Below, piece by piece: positions 17,919-27,734 of a stretch of DNA of 64,000 nt; positions within the stretch are counted from its first letter, which is position 1, and every line of letters starts with the position of its first letter. The translations under genes and the position numbers were made by a program. Under the pieces are notes generated by a model. The model was not told the DNA's origin, ran no database searches, and was given only the letters and a program-made list of their open reading frames with translations. This DNA comes from Oenococcus sicerae (GTDB lineage Bacteria; Bacillota; Bacilli; Lactobacillales; Lactobacillaceae): positions 620,001 to 684,000 of the forward strand of contig NZ_CP029684.2 in assembly GCF_004102045.2 (NCBI RefSeq). Reading direction: 5' to 3'.

Positions 17919-19499
17919 TTAATTGTTCAATTCCAGCTGTTGACTAGCATAGCGTTTGTTGCCCTTCAGGATTTCAATAATCGTCCAAGCAAGCAGAGCC
18001 AGAATAGCAAGAATCAAAAGATAAGCAATTCCGTGAGCTAAAGCTAATTCAGATTTGCTGGCATTATCGCCAAAGAAGGCAGCGATGGAATCCGGCATTC
18101 CTAACAGATTTAAGAAAGTCAGACCAATAACTGAAAGCCAGCCAAGAATCTTAACCCACATACTGTTTTTAAAACGCTGTCCCATCTCAAGACTACTGTC
18201 TGTAAACATTAATAATGGCAGCATTGAAAATGGCAACGCAAAGGCTAAGAAGACTTGTGAATTATTCATTAATGTGTTTAATGCCTGATGTTCTGCAATG
18301 GCACTTTTTCCACTAGTCATTGCCACACAAATCAAAACTGGAATCACCGAAATCAAGCGAGTGACCAGACGACGAAGCCACAAGGGCATCTTCATGTGAA
18401 CAAAGCCCTCCATAATGACCTGACCAGTAAGTGTACCGGTAATTGTGGAATTTTGACCAGAGGCAAGCAAAGCCACAGCGAACAAAGTCGACAAGATACC
18501 CGTTTTAGCAACGCTGATCAAAATGCCATTGCTTAAAGTCGATGTATCAGACAAAGCTGCGAATAATCCAAAGAAGGATGGATCTTTAACCGCACCACTT
18601 TTAAAGACGGCAACACCCATGATCAATAACAATGCATTAACAAAGAAAGCAGCAGTCAATTGAATATTTGAATCCCATGCACTAAAACGCACTGTCTGCG
18701 CAACGTCTTCTTCATCATTATGATCAATTTGCCGCGTCTGCGAAATAGCGGAATGCAGGTACAAGTTATGCGGCATAACGGTCGCACCGATAATACCCAG
18801 CGAACCGCTTAATGGTGTAATACCATTAACCGCACCAGAAGTTGAAAAGGCTTTAGCACTAGGAACCAAGCCCATGATCACGCCGCTCCAATTAGGATCA
18901 GAAAGTGCAACTTGATAAACGAAAACGAATAAGATAACAAGGATCAAAGCAACAACGATGGCTTCAATTTTTCGGAATCCAATTTTCGTCAGCAGCAAAA
19001 GTAGCAGGACATCGAAAACCGTAATAAATACAGCTATGACTAAAGGAATATGGAACAGCAAGTACAGTGCGATCGCTGCACCGATAACCTCAGCGATATC
19101 AGTTGCCATAATTGCTAGCTCAGTCATGATCCAAAGCACAAATCCAAGCGATTTACTAGTTCGTGCACGGATCGCTTGTGCTAGATCCATCTGAGAAACA
19201 ATCCCTAATTTAGCAGCCATGTATTGCAGCAACATCGCGATCAGACTGGAAATTAAGATCGTTGACATCAATAAATACTGGAAGTTTTGGCCGCCCGTAA
19301 TCGAAGTCGACCAATTTCCTGGATCCATATAGCCAACAGCCACTAAGGCTCCTGGACCTGAATAAGCAAACAAGGTTCGCCAGAATCCTTTTCCTTTAGG
19401 AACTTTAACAGTTCCATTGATTTCTTCCAACGATGGACCGTTGGCATAATGGATCAGCCCATGAGTTTTATGAGTTTTGCTTTTAGCATTTTCACCCAA
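17919..19499 (-). CDS. mntH: Nramp Mn(II)/H+ symporter
   Basis: An approximately 526-residue Nramp importer with 11-12 helices. The helix 1 metal site DPGN (YMDPGNWSTSITGG) and the helix 6 MPHN motif (VMPHNLYLHS) are both intact, matching Mn-importing MntH. TTG 19499 is preferred as start because GAGAGGTG lies 9 bases upstream; a GTG at 19511 would overlap that site. An MntR-like operator lies 35 bases upstream. Lactic acid bacteria accumulate millimolar Mn in place of superoxide dismutase, which fits the grouping with VIT exporters. Confidence 0.92.
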   Translation of the reverse strand: MGENAKSKTHKTHGLIHYANGPSLEEINGTVKVPKGKGFWRTLFAYSGPGALVAVGYMDPGNWSTSITGGQNFQYLLMSTILISSLIAMLLQYMAAKLGIVSQMDLAQAIRARTSKSLGFVLWIMTELAIMATDIAEVIGAAIALYLLFHIPLVIAVFITVFDVLLLLLLTKIGFRKIEAIVVALILVILFVFVYQVALSDPNWSGVIMGLVPSAKAFSTSGAVNGITPLSGSLGIIGATVMPHNLYLHSAISQTRQIDHNDEEDVAQTVRFSAWDSNIQLTAAFFVNALLLIMGVAVFKSGAVKDPSFFGLFAALSDTSTLSNGILISVAKTGILSTLFAVALLASGQNSTITGTLTGQVIMEGFVHMKMPLWLRRLVTRLISVIPVLICVAMTSGKSAIAEHQALNTLMNNSQVFLAFALPFSMLPLLMFTDSSLEMGQRFKNSMWVKILGWLSVIGLTFLNLLGMPDSIAAFFGDNASKSELALAHGIAYLLILAILALLAWTIIEILKGNKRYASQQLELNN

Positions 19500-19533
19500 A
19501 ATAAATACCACCTCTCTAAATTTGAAAAAACTA

Positions 19534-19550
19534 TTTTAGGTAAACTAAAA
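19534..19550. promoter_or_regulatory. MntR/DtxR-type metal box upstream of mntH
   Basis: TTTTAGGTAAACTAAAA: arms TTTTAG and CTAAAA around GTAAA, close to the TTTAGGTTAxxCTAAA form of DtxR/MntR sites. Minus-strand TTGAAT and TTTAAT (17-base spacing) precede it, placing the box at the transcription start. The regulator gene is not in the window. Confidence 0.65.
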
Positions 19551-19738
19551 GTATTAAAAAACAAGTTGTCTTTTAATTCAATGATTAGATTTTCCAAGTA
19601 ATTCGAGTTATTTTTTGTTTATCATATCTGTCAATCCACTTGGATGTGGATAGCTGATAAATAAGAACTAGCTCAAAATTTACTATACACTAAAAAGCTA
19701 AAGAATGGGCATTTCCAGCTATTTTGACCTAAAATAAT
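19551..19738. other. Intergenic region mntH-CDF
   Basis: AT-rich. It holds the likely mntH promoter, a hairpin ATCCAC / GTGGAT near 19,635-19,652 without a T run, and a separate minus-strand TTGACA just after it that could be a second upstream promoter. No manganese riboswitch (yybP-ykoY) signature was found. Confidence 0.4.
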
Positions 19739-20629
19739 TTAAATCGTTGATTCTTTATGCTTCTTGTTGCAAGTTTCTAATTGTAAAGTAACGTGATCAA
19801 TATGAAAATTTTTTCGCAATCCTTCCGTTGCTGAATCAATGATTTTCATATAATCACCAGGCTGATCACACTGTAAATGAGCCGAGATCGCAATCTCAGT
19901 TGTTGATAAAGCCCAAATATGCATATCATTTATTTTGTCAATTTCAGGCAGGCTCAACAAATATTTTTCAACTTCTATTTCATCAACACCATCTGGTACG
20001 CCATTGGTCACCAAGTCAAATGAGCTGATAAACACATTCCATGATTCGCGCAGTATGAAGACTGCTGCCAAAATCGAAACTAAAGGATCAATCATTTCCC
20101 AACCTGTAAAATTGATTGCAACTCCGGCAATAACAACACATAGACTGATCAGTGCATCGCCCACAAAATGCCAATAATTAGCTCTCTCATTCAATTCGCC
20201 ATGCGCACCAGACTGAAAAATATAGGCGGTAAGACCATTGATCACGACACCGATCAAGGCAACCACAGCTACAATTCCGCCGTTCACATGACTTTCTGGA
20301 TGCAGCAAACGTAGAATCGACTCCCAAATAATCAACGTTAAACTAGCTACCAAAATTAAAGAGTTAATAAAAGCAGCTAAAATTGTTGTGTTATAAAAAC
20401 CATAAGTGTGATGTTTTGTCGGTTTTCGTTTTAACAAAATCACCGCCACCAAACTGATCACTAAGCCAAGCACATCCCCTAAATTATGAACCGCGTCCGT
20501 AACCAAGGCCAATGAGCTGGCAAAAAGACCGCAAGCAACTTCAAAAATAATAAAAATTAAATTAATCGAAATGCCGAGCCAATACTTTTTTCTATTCCTA
20601 GGATCCTGTGCAATATTTTCTTCATCCAT
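19739..20629 (-). CDS. CDF-family cation efflux transporter (ZitB/CzcD-like)
   Basis: A 296-residue cation diffusion facilitator with six helices. Metal-site residues are seen in TDAVHNLGDVLG (helix 2) and FVGDALISL (helix 5), and a C-terminal cytoplasmic domain has the HIWALST motif. The HxxxD pattern favours Zn over Mn. It starts 9 bases after the sirtuin stop without a ribosome site. TAATAT ends 6 bases before the ATG, so it may also have its own leaderless transcript besides the operon message. Confidence 0.87.
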   Translation of the reverse strand: MDEENIAQDPRNRKKYWLGISINLIFIIFEVACGLFASSLALVTDAVHNLGDVLGLVISLVAVILLKRKPTKHHTYGFYNTTILAAFINSLILVASLTLIIWESILRLLHPESHVNGGIVAVVALIGVVINGLTAYIFQSGAHGELNERANYWHFVGDALISLCVVIAGVAINFTGWEMIDPLVSILAAVFILRESWNVFISSFDLVTNGVPDGVDEIEVEKYLLSLPEIDKINDMHIWALSTTEIAISAHLQCDQPGDYMKIIDSATEGLRKNFHIDHVTLQLETCNKKHKESTI

Positions 20630-20638
20630 AAATTTATA

Positions 20639-21343
20639 TTAACGCAGTTGCAGGGCAGCAAAAAATTGCGTGGCATCAGCAATGATTTGTTTGATCGGAA
20701 TATGTGTTTGGATCTGTTCCATATTGATTGCAATCTTCACAGCTCTAGATGGCGCATAATCAATTAGACCGGCAAAAGGATAAACTTTAAAACTCGTGCC
20801 AACAACCACAACTAGATCAGCTTCTGCAACTGCAGCAATTGCCGCTTCAACGTGCTGGGGCATTTCTTCGTAAAAGGTAATATCCGGCCGTAAAATAGCC
20901 TGATCGCCTGCTCGATACATTGATTTCAAATAGTCATGTACGCTAGCAGGTTTATGATCAATATCCGCGTAAACACGATACAAAGAACCATGAAATTCAA
21001 TTGTGGTCGGATCCAATTGCGTGTGCAGACCATCAACGTTTTGTGTGATCACACGAGCTTTTCCGGCTTTAACAAAGGCAGCCATTTTTTCATGAATGAT
21101 GTTCGCTTTGGCATTCGGAAAGTACATATTTTCTTTCATAAATTTATATTGCCGTTCCGGTTCACGCTGAAAACAAGTATGACTCAATAAATATTCTGGC
21201 CGATCTAGCTCGCTGGTCGAGTATAAGCCGCCCTTGCTGCGATAATCTGGAATTCCGGAAGCTGTTGAAACACCAGCGCCAGTCATAAAAACGATGTGCT
21301 GGGCATCGTCAAATAATTTTTGCGTCTCATTTGTTAGAATCAA
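20639..21343 (-). CDS. Sir2-family NAD-dependent deacylase lacking zinc cysteines
   Basis: A 234-residue sirtuin with the NAD motif MTGAGVSTASGIPDYRS, TQNVDGLH and the catalytic His in EFHGSLYRVY. The two CxxC pairs that normally bind structural zinc right after that His are missing: the stretch ADIDHKPASVHDYLKSMYRA has no cysteine. TTG start with AGAGGA upstream; its start overlaps the PEP carboxylase stop. Either a zinc-free sirtuin or one with changed activity. Substrate unknown. Confidence 0.88.
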   Translation of the reverse strand: MILTNETQKLFDDAQHIVFMTGAGVSTASGIPDYRSKGGLYSTSELDRPEYLLSHTCFQREPERQYKFMKENMYFPNAKANIIHEKMAAFVKAGKARVITQNVDGLHTQLDPTTIEFHGSLYRVYADIDHKPASVHDYLKSMYRAGDQAILRPDITFYEEMPQHVEAAIAAVAEADLVVVVGTSFKVYPFAGLIDYAPSRAVKIAINMEQIQTHIPIKQIIADATQFFAALQLR

Positions 21344-22857
21344 CCCAAAAATCCTCTTAAAAGCGCTTGTTTCTCGATCAAAAGCGTTCTGGTCGGTGCA
21401 TCAATGACTTTAACAAGATCGAAAGCCAGTCGATCATTTTCTTCTTCTTTGGCGTTTTGGGGACCGATCTCAAACTGTAAAATAGCCTGCATATCGTCAA
21501 TATCTTTTTTAACTTCGAGCCAAGCTGGGTTTTTGGCACTTAAACTGGCTAAGGCATCTTGACTAATATAACGAGCTAAGTGAGTAAAATCATGTTTCAA
21601 ATTCGGATAATGCTGAATAAAGATTGCTAATTCTTTTGCATTTAGGCTCATTAACGCACGACCAAAGCCTATAAATTCTGGTGGAACACCAATTGAATAA
21701 AGACTGCCTGTAAAGGTGATCGCTCGAGGCATTTTATAACCGTCAACCTGCCTTGAATAACCCAATATGCCAACATGCTGACGGCGATCACGCCGTTTTG
21801 GAAAGGCATCAAAAATAGGCTGCAGATCGACAATCAGCTGATCAAGTGTCTCGTGATAGTAATGAGCTGACTTTTCTGCAACATTGATCAAAATAGTTTG
21901 TTCAGCAGCAGTCATAGAAACCGGCTGGCTGCTTTGTAGACCGGTGCGCAGCTCCTTGATCGCTGATTTAACTTGATCGGTCGGATAATCGTAACGAAAA
22001 GCCGATTGAACCGTAGCCGTTTTCAAACCAGGAAACTCTTCTAGGTAGCGCTTAATCCAGCGTGGTGATAAACCACCACGAAAAATAGTTGATCCTGTTC
22101 CCGCAATTGGGAAAACTGGCAAATCAACCTGATCAGAAAATTCAGCTAGGCGCGTTAAGGCCAGTTTATTGCCAATGATCGAATTCATAAAGCCGTTACT
22201 CAAGGCTGAATCAGAACCAGCTAAAAAGACTCTGAGATATTCAAGCGGGCGGTTAAAAGTTTTTTCATAAAGTGCAAGATATTTTTTTAAAATCTGAGGT
22301 GCATTCAATTGGGTATCAAAGCCTTCAAATAGCGGTATCATATCGAGCCGCGCAGTATTGTTTGATCCGCTTGTAAATTCAGCAGATTTAAAGTTAGCGA
22401 GTTTGGCGAACTTATCTTCAATTTCAATTAACTGCTCGGCAGTCTGAGCCATTGGTAAAATAGCTTCAAACAATGGCCGCTGATCAAAAGCTAAATCTTT
22501 GGCAAAATCTTCGGCCGAGAGAATTGTGGCCATAGCCTGCATGAGACTATAACCTTTTTCCTCCCAAATATTCGGCAGTCGAAAGGTCAAAAACTTGTCA
22601 CGGCCAAGTTGATTTTTCTTAAAATAAGCATAATGTTCGGAGTACAAACGATCGATTACCGCAGAATCCGCATGTTTGCCTTCCCAATCCCACATGTACT
22701 CATCCGTATCAAGGGTGGAAAAATTACTAAAGGCTTCATCTACTTCCTTGTAGGCGGAAATAAAAGGACTGCGGCTTTGTTTGAAAAAAGGCACACTGGC
22801 ATTGTCAGGGTGCTGTGTACCCATTATGTTGGGAATCCTTCTTGTAATTTTATTCAT
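21340..22857 (-). CDS. ppcA: Archaeal-type phosphoenolpyruvate carboxylase
   Basis: A 505-residue PEPC of the short archaeal type, recognised by length (bacterial PEPC is about 900) and the N-terminal MGTQHPDNAS signature; RYDYPTDQVKSAI and the glycine-rich GTGSTIFRGGLSPRW region are present. It fixes bicarbonate onto PEP to give oxaloacetate, the entry to aspartate and, with fumarase, the reductive branch. In bacteria this type is known from Oenococcus, Leuconostoc and Clostridium perfringens. It overlaps the HMG-CoA reductase by 8 bases; ATAGGAGAA precedes the start. Confidence 0.93.
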   Translation of the reverse strand: MNKITRRIPNIMGTQHPDNASVPFFKQSRSPFISAYKEVDEAFSNFSTLDTDEYMWDWEGKHADSAVIDRLYSEHYAYFKKNQLGRDKFLTFRLPNIWEEKGYSLMQAMATILSAEDFAKDLAFDQRPLFEAILPMAQTAEQLIEIEDKFAKLANFKSAEFTSGSNNTARLDMIPLFEGFDTQLNAPQILKKYLALYEKTFNRPLEYLRVFLAGSDSALSNGFMNSIIGNKLALTRLAEFSDQVDLPVFPIAGTGSTIFRGGLSPRWIKRYLEEFPGLKTATVQSAFRYDYPTDQVKSAIKELRTGLQSSQPVSMTAAEQTILINVAEKSAHYYHETLDQLIVDLQPIFDAFPKRRDRRQHVGILGYSRQVDGYKMPRAITFTGSLYSIGVPPEFIGFGRALMSLNAKELAIFIQHYPNLKHDFTHLARYISQDALASLSAKNPAWLEVKKDIDDMQAILQFEIGPQNAKEEENDRLAFDLVKVIDAPTRTLLIEKQALLRGFLG

Positions 22858-23941
22858 GAGCTTCTCCTATTGCACGATGCTGCATTTTCATGTGTCCTTT
22901 TTGGATACCCTGTGTCACTAGTGCTTTTAAAGCAGCGAAATTCTGGGCTAAGCCAGTCGCCACAACAGCCTTAGCCAGTTCGTTGGCGGATGATGCATGC
23001 AGTAACTTCAAATTCGCTTGTGCCGTCGGCAATTGATCAATCGTGCCACCAACAATTCCCAGTGCCACAGGCAATTTGACACGACCGATTAATTGATCTT
23101 GTGAATTGATCGTCCACGATGTCAGGGCTTTGTAGCTGCCATCAATTGCCGCATAGGCGTGGGCACCAGCCTCAAATGCCCGCCAATCATTGCCAGTGGC
23201 CATCACCACTGCCGAAGCACCGTTTAAAAAACCTTTATTATCAGTAGCCGCTCGGTGTAAATCGATCATAGAAAAATGTGACAGTTCAGCAATTCTTTCA
23301 GCCGTGTGATCATCAATGCCTGACACAAGTGTTTTGAGTTCTGTCATGCTAGTTGTCGGCAGGTTGGAAACAATTGCGGCCACAACATCGACTTTTTGCG
23401 AACGCAGTTCTTCAACTAAAGCTTCTGCGATCGTATCAACAATATTAGCACCAGACGCATCTTGCGTATCGATCAATAAATCAAAAGAAAAGTGGCTACC
23501 ATCCATTTGACGAAAATGGATCTGCTTCAGCCCACCACCGCGTTTAACGATCGAAGGATATGCAGCATCAGCGATTCCTTGCCAGTTATTTTTATTTTCT
23601 GCATATAAAGCACTTAAACGATCAAAATCACCGATAACCAAAATCTGTCCAAAACGCAAGTTTGTTTGATAAACAGTTTGAATATTCGGCAAATATTTCG
23701 CAGCATTATTAGCAGCCGCGATGACGCTGGCCTCTTCAGTGGCCATAGGAATCACATAATCTCGACCATCGATTCGAAGTTTGCGCAAAATACCGACTGG
23801 CGTTGAAAAATCAGTTAAATAGTTTTCAATCAATTTCTCATGATTTAAATCAGCATGTTTTTCAAAAACGCCGGACAAATCCTTGTCTGGCGTAACTTCC
23901 ATCAATCTGTCTTGGTAATTTTTTTCATAAAATTTCGTCAT
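22850..23941 (-). CDS. mvaA: HMG-CoA reductase, class II
   Basis: A 363-residue class II reductase of the mevalonate pathway, making mevalonate for undecaprenyl phosphate synthesis. Conserved points: [15 protein letters not shown] (catalytic Glu near 69-70), [33 protein letters not shown] and the C-terminal His in GHMKMQHR. It is shorter than most class II enzymes (about 400-430), mainly at the C-terminus, and several motifs are divergent. Its ATG overlaps the trpS stop as ATGA. Confidence 0.9.
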   Translation of the reverse strand: MTKFYEKNYQDRLMEVTPDKDLSGVFEKHADLNHEKLIENYLTDFSTPVGILRKLRIDGRDYVIPMATEEASVIAAANNAAKYLPNIQTVYQTNLRFGQILVIGDFDRLSALYAENKNNWQGIADAAYPSIVKRGGGLKQIHFRQMDGSHFSFDLLIDTQDASGANIVDTIAEALVEELRSQKVDVVAAIVSNLPTTSMTELKTLVSGIDDHTAERIAELSHFSMIDLHRAATDNKGFLNGASAVVMATGNDWRAFEAGAHAYAAIDGSYKALTSWTINSQDQLIGRVKLPVALGIVGGTIDQLPTAQANLKLLHASSANELAKAVVATGLAQNFAALKALVTQGIQKGHMKMQHRAIGEAHE

Positions 23942-24963
23942 TTCAAACCAGCAAAATAGTTCACCCCGATCGCTTGACGAACTTCTTTCATTGTCGCTTC
24001 GGCAATTTTATTAGCATGATCTGAACCATCTTTCAACATTTGCAAGATGGCTGGGATATCTTGAGCGAATGCCATTCGACGTTCACGAATTGGTTTTAAT
24101 TCACTTTCCAAAACTTCAATCAAGTACTTCTTTAGCTTCATGTCACCCAATCCGCCATGCGTGTACTGTGCTTTTAAATCAGCTACTTGTTTTGTATCAG
24201 GGTCAAAAATATCTAAATAAGTAAACACAACATTGCCTTCGACATGTCCAGGATCATCCACAGCGACATGTTTGGGATCAGTGTACATTTGTTTAACTTT
24301 AGCGGCGACAGTATCTGCGTCATCTGACAAATAAATGGCATTTCCTAGAGATTTCGACATCTTAGCATCGCCATCAATACCGGGAATCCGGCCTAGTCCT
24401 TTCTCTGGAAAAACACCTTCCGGCTCAACTAAAATGTCAGTGTGATAAGCGTTATTAAAGGAACGAACTAACTCACGCGTCTGTTCGATCATCGGTTCTT
24501 GGTCGTCACCGACCGGTACTTTTTTTGCACGAAAAATTGTGATATCAGCTGCCTGGCTGACAGGATAAGTAAAGAATCCGGCTGGAATTGATTCGCCAAA
24601 GGATTTTTGTTGAATTTCGGCTTTAACAGTTGGGTTCCTTTGTAAACGAGCCACTGTCACTAGATTCATGTAATAACTGGTTAATTCGAATAAACCCTTA
24701 ATTTGAGATTGCACAAAAATAGTTGTTTTCTTCGGGTCTAGGCCAACTGCTAAATAATCCAAAGCAACCTCTGTGAGACTATCTCGAATTTTTTTTGGAT
24801 CACGGGCATTGTCTGTAAAAGCTTGCGTGTCGGCAATCATGACAAAAGGATCATAATCACCAGAATTCTGCATGACAACGCGGTTTTTTAAAGAACCAAC
24901 ATAATGTCCAATATGGAGCTTGCCAGTTGGGCGGTCGCCAGTCAAATATATTTCTTTTGTCAT
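23938..24963 (-). CDS. trpS: Tryptophanyl-tRNA synthetase
   Basis: A 341-residue class I synthetase with [17 protein letters not shown] (HIGH motif) and [12 protein letters not shown] (KMSKS). It charges tRNA-Trp. ATG 24963 is used; the frame extends upstream to a TTG but TATAAT at 24971-24976 lies only 7 bases before this ATG, so transcription would start at the ATG itself. No Shine-Dalgarno sequence and no T-box are present. It heads an overlapping operon trpS-mvaA-ppcA-sir2-CDF. Confidence 0.95.
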   Translation of the reverse strand: MTKEIYLTGDRPTGKLHIGHYVGSLKNRVVMQNSGDYDPFVMIADTQAFTDNARDPKKIRDSLTEVALDYLAVGLDPKKTTIFVQSQIKGLFELTSYYMNLVTVARLQRNPTVKAEIQQKSFGESIPAGFFTYPVSQAADITIFRAKKVPVGDDQEPMIEQTRELVRSFNNAYHTDILVEPEGVFPEKGLGRIPGIDGDAKMSKSLGNAIYLSDDADTVAAKVKQMYTDPKHVAVDDPGHVEGNVVFTYLDIFDPDTKQVADLKAQYTHGGLGDMKLKKYLIEVLESELKPIRERRMAFAQDIPAILQMLKDGSDHANKIAEATMKEVRQAIGVNYFAGLK

Positions 24964-24970
24964 AATTTTA

Positions 24971-24976
24971 ATTATA
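24971..24976 (-). promoter_or_regulatory. trpS -10 box adjacent to start codon
   Basis: Consensus TATAAT on the minus strand, 7 bases before the ATG, implying a leaderless transcript. The -35 region is poor. Confidence 0.6.
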
Positions 24977-25020
24977 GAATTTTTGAGCAAAAATAATGGA
25001 AAAAGAAGTTTTCTCTCTAA

Positions 25021-26466
25021 TCAAGCTTTCTTCTTCCTTAAAAAACTCGGACGCCTGCCAAAAATCATCCAGGTTGTAAATAAGGTGATACCGATCCCCC
25101 AAGCAACCCACCACACAACCGAAGAAAGATCACTTGTAATGGCGAATGCCGAGGATGTATCGTGAAGGCTCAAAATCAATGGGAGCAAAAAGTCCCATGT
25201 AGCTAGTAACAGGACAAAGATGAAAAAAGGTTTTTTAAATTTTTGTAGACGGATATACTTGCTATCCGTCTCAATAGAATAATGACGATACCAGTGCAGT
25301 GCCAATAATAAAAAGGGAATTGCGATCAACAAAAGAATCGAAAATAGATCAACCGGATTCGTAAAAATCGTTTTAACGAAAAGTTTCAATCCTTCTGTCA
25401 TTTTAAACTGCCAGTGAAGATGACGATTTAAAAAACTAATGACAGAAAAAAACGTGATAAAGAAAAGGATCGAGGCAAAAAATCCTGTAATAAAAGTATA
25501 GAATTTTCCAAAAATACTACCAATGAAGGAGTCAATCAATAAACCGACCGTCACTAAAATAATCATCATTTCTAGGACAGCGATATTATTTAATAAGACT
25601 GTTGACATATTCCATCTAATAAATTCATGCGGGATCATTAGTCCTTTAGTGATATAAGCAAAGATGGTCCAAAAAACCGATAACATACTTGGGATGACAA
25701 ACCAACACAAAGATTTGGCCAAAGCAACATATGCACCGCTTTTGCTTCTTTGTAGCATATAAGCGTTAATACCGTGGGTCTGATCAAGCAAAAAGAAGAA
25801 GGCGCCGATAATAATAATCAACAAGATCGGACCCAAACCATAAGGATTATTGAAAACAAATTTTCTGGTTGTGAAACCTTTTTTATTAAATGGCCCGCCA
25901 TTTTGATTGCTTTTATTCGTTATTGGCAACGTAATCGTTCGGCTATGTGCGTCTGTTATACCAAAATAGCGTGAGAAAACATTACTTGAATCGTTTTTCT
26001 TGTTGTTATAATACTGCAAAGTTTGTTTACGGAAGCCTTCAAAAGTCTTGGGCAAGCGCTTGATCATCTTCCGATAAATTTTCCTATAACTGATCGAACT
26101 GTCATCTGGCGAACTACCATCTATTTCGACTGATTCTACATAATTATTTGGATTAACTGTGTTGATATAGTAAAAGATTTCGTCCGACTTAGAGAATTTT
26201 TCTTCAGTGCTGATATCGCCATAGAATTGATTTTGCCAGCCTTTAACGATCTTAGCTGACTTCTTCGTGTCCACTAAACTTTTGGCATAGTCTTGCATCT
26301 CATAATAATGGTGTGCATCAAAATGACTATCAAACGTATTCTCCGCTTGATGCCAAACAGCCATATTTAATACAAGGCTGCTTAATCCAAGAATTGTCAC
26401 AATAACGAGAACCGTCCAGATCCATAACTTACGCAGCTGATAATAAAGCTTAATTGACTGTCTCAT
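25021..26466 (-). CDS. ABC-2-type membrane protein of a YtrA-linked transporter
   Basis: A 481-residue membrane protein: helix at 18-40, an extracytoplasmic domain to about 225, then seven to eight helices. It overlaps the ATPase gene at 26463 by 4 bases, with GAAGGAAG before its start. It resembles the large permeases paired with YtrB/YtrE-like ATPases in GntR (YtrA) operons that respond to cell-wall antibiotics. Function is inferred from that context; the sequence itself is weakly conserved. Confidence 0.72.
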   Translation of the reverse strand: MRQSIKLYYQLRKLWIWTVLVIVTILGLSSLVLNMAVWHQAENTFDSHFDAHHYYEMQDYAKSLVDTKKSAKIVKGWQNQFYGDISTEEKFSKSDEIFYYINTVNPNNYVESVEIDGSSPDDSSISYRKIYRKMIKRLPKTFEGFRKQTLQYYNNKKNDSSNVFSRYFGITDAHSRTITLPITNKSNQNGGPFNKKGFTTRKFVFNNPYGLGPILLIIIIGAFFFLLDQTHGINAYMLQRSKSGAYVALAKSLCWFVIPSMLSVFWTIFAYITKGLMIPHEFIRWNMSTVLLNNIAVLEMMIILVTVGLLIDSFIGSIFGKFYTFITGFFASILFFITFFSVISFLNRHLHWQFKMTEGLKLFVKTIFTNPVDLFSILLLIAIPFLLLALHWYRHYSIETDSKYIRLQKFKKPFFIFVLLLATWDFLLPLILSLHDTSSAFAITSDLSSVVWWVAWGIGITLFTTWMIFGRRPSFLRKKKA

Positions 26467-27362
26467 TGTTTTTCTTCCTTCTGGGCTGCCGCCTGATGAA
26501 GACGATAATCCTCATCAAAAGTCGCACGGAAAATATCATCGGAATTCACTGCTAGTTCTTCAATGTATTGTGCTTTAGTACGTTTGACCCGATTAGCCAG
26601 CTTACTGTCATAGTTCTTAAAAAGAACAACATATAAATGTCCTCTTTTCTCCAAAATATGACCAGAATCAATAACCACCTTCGGCAGTTCTCCCTCGATA
26701 ACCATCTGCAATTTAGCGACATTAGCCGTTTCTAGTTCTTCACCCGGCATGTAATCATTGGCAATTTTGCCATCTTTTAGCAAAATAATACGATCAGTCA
26801 ATAGATCCAGCTCCTGCAAATTATGCGAAGCGATCATAATGGACGTTTTGCTGTTGGAAACAGCAGTAATCAGCATTTGTTTAACTTGGTCTCTCACGAT
26901 CAGATCCAAACCATCCAAAGGCTCATCAAGCAAAACATAACGCGCTTTGCTTGTAATTGCCGAGATAGCCAAAATCAAGCCGCGCTGACCTTTGGACATA
27001 CTAGAGAGTTTTTTATTTAACGGAAGATTATTGATCTTCACCAGACTTTCGAACCAGTCGATGTCTATCCGAGGGTAACTGATTTTAAAAATACGGGCCA
27101 ATTGCGTAGCCGTATGTGCATTAGTGAAGTTATCAGGGGCGTCCAGATAAAAAATTTGCGAGCGAAAATCAGCTGAATCTTCTATTCGAACACTACCGTG
27201 ATCAGCTAAATATTCACCAGCTATCAAGCGGAAAAGTGTCGTTTTTCCAGCTCCGTTCCGGCCTATCAAACCGACGATTTGTCCTTCTTTTAAGGAAAAG
27301 CTAATGTTTGAAATAATTTTTTTGCCATCTAAGGATTTAACTAAACTCTCAATTTTTAGCAT
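26463..27362 (-). CDS. ABC transporter ATP-binding protein
   Basis: A 299-residue ATPase with Walker A GLIGRNGAGKTTLFR (residues 31-45), a signature SSMSKGQRGLILAISAI (altered from LSGGQ) and Walker B YVLLDEPLDGLDL. The C-terminal 80 residues are an extra domain. It overlaps the GntR gene by 14 bases and the permease by 4, so all three are co-translated. Likely the energy module of the 481-residue permease. Confidence 0.86.
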   Translation of the reverse strand: MLKIESLVKSLDGKKIISNISFSLKEGQIVGLIGRNGAGKTTLFRLIAGEYLADHGSVRIEDSADFRSQIFYLDAPDNFTNAHTATQLARIFKISYPRIDIDWFESLVKINNLPLNKKLSSMSKGQRGLILAISAITSKARYVLLDEPLDGLDLIVRDQVKQMLITAVSNSKTSIMIASHNLQELDLLTDRIILLKDGKIANDYMPGEELETANVAKLQMVIEGELPKVVIDSGHILEKRGHLYVVLFKNYDSKLANRVKRTKAQYIEELAVNSDDIFRATFDEDYRLHQAAAQKEEKQ

Positions 27363-27720
27363 CTTTCCCTCCTAAAATGCCAGCAATAATTTTTTTGATT
27401 TTATCTGTTTCAATACCATTTTTTTGAAGTTTATCGATCGCCTCAGCCAGATTATCAATCAACTGTTTTCGATTTAAGATCTTAATATTTTGCGTATTCC
27501 TAGTCACAAAAGTGCCTTTTCCAGGAATCGTTTCAATAACATTTTGTTTTTCCAGTTCCTTATAGGCTTTGGCAACTGTATTTGGATTGATCTTCTCCTC
27601 TAAAGCCATCTCACGAACAGATGGAAGTTGATCATGAGCAGATAAAATATCGTTTGCAACCTCATTTTTAATCCGATCAACTAATTTCAGATAGATCGGC
27701 TTTTTCCGAGTTATGGCCAT
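27349..27720 (-). CDS. GntR-family regulator, YtrA subfamily
   Basis: A 123-residue regulator with the GntR winged helix (residues 8-75, LPSVREMALEEKINPNTVAKAYKELEKQN cut to key parts: SVREMA, NPNTVAKAY) and only a short helical tail, as in the YtrA group, which control ABC operons. AAGGAG precedes the ATG. It sits in the middle of the five-gene operon, and a long inverted repeat before the first gene of that operon is its probable target. Confidence 0.87.
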   Translation of the reverse strand: MAITRKKPIYLKLVDRIKNEVANDILSAHDQLPSVREMALEEKINPNTVAKAYKELEKQNVIETIPGKGTFVTRNTQNIKILNRKQLIDNLAEAIDKLQKNGIETDKIKKIIAGILGGKDAKN

Positions 27721-27734
27721 TTGATCTCCTTGAT

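Noticed and set aside
19500-19738. Manganese riboswitch (yybP-ykoY) before mntH
   Set aside because: The conserved internal-loop sequences are not present; a protein-binding box explains control better.
24964-25020. T-box or Trp-leader before trpS
   Set aside because: The gap to the upstream gene is short and there is no T-box sequence or terminator; the -10 abuts the start codon.
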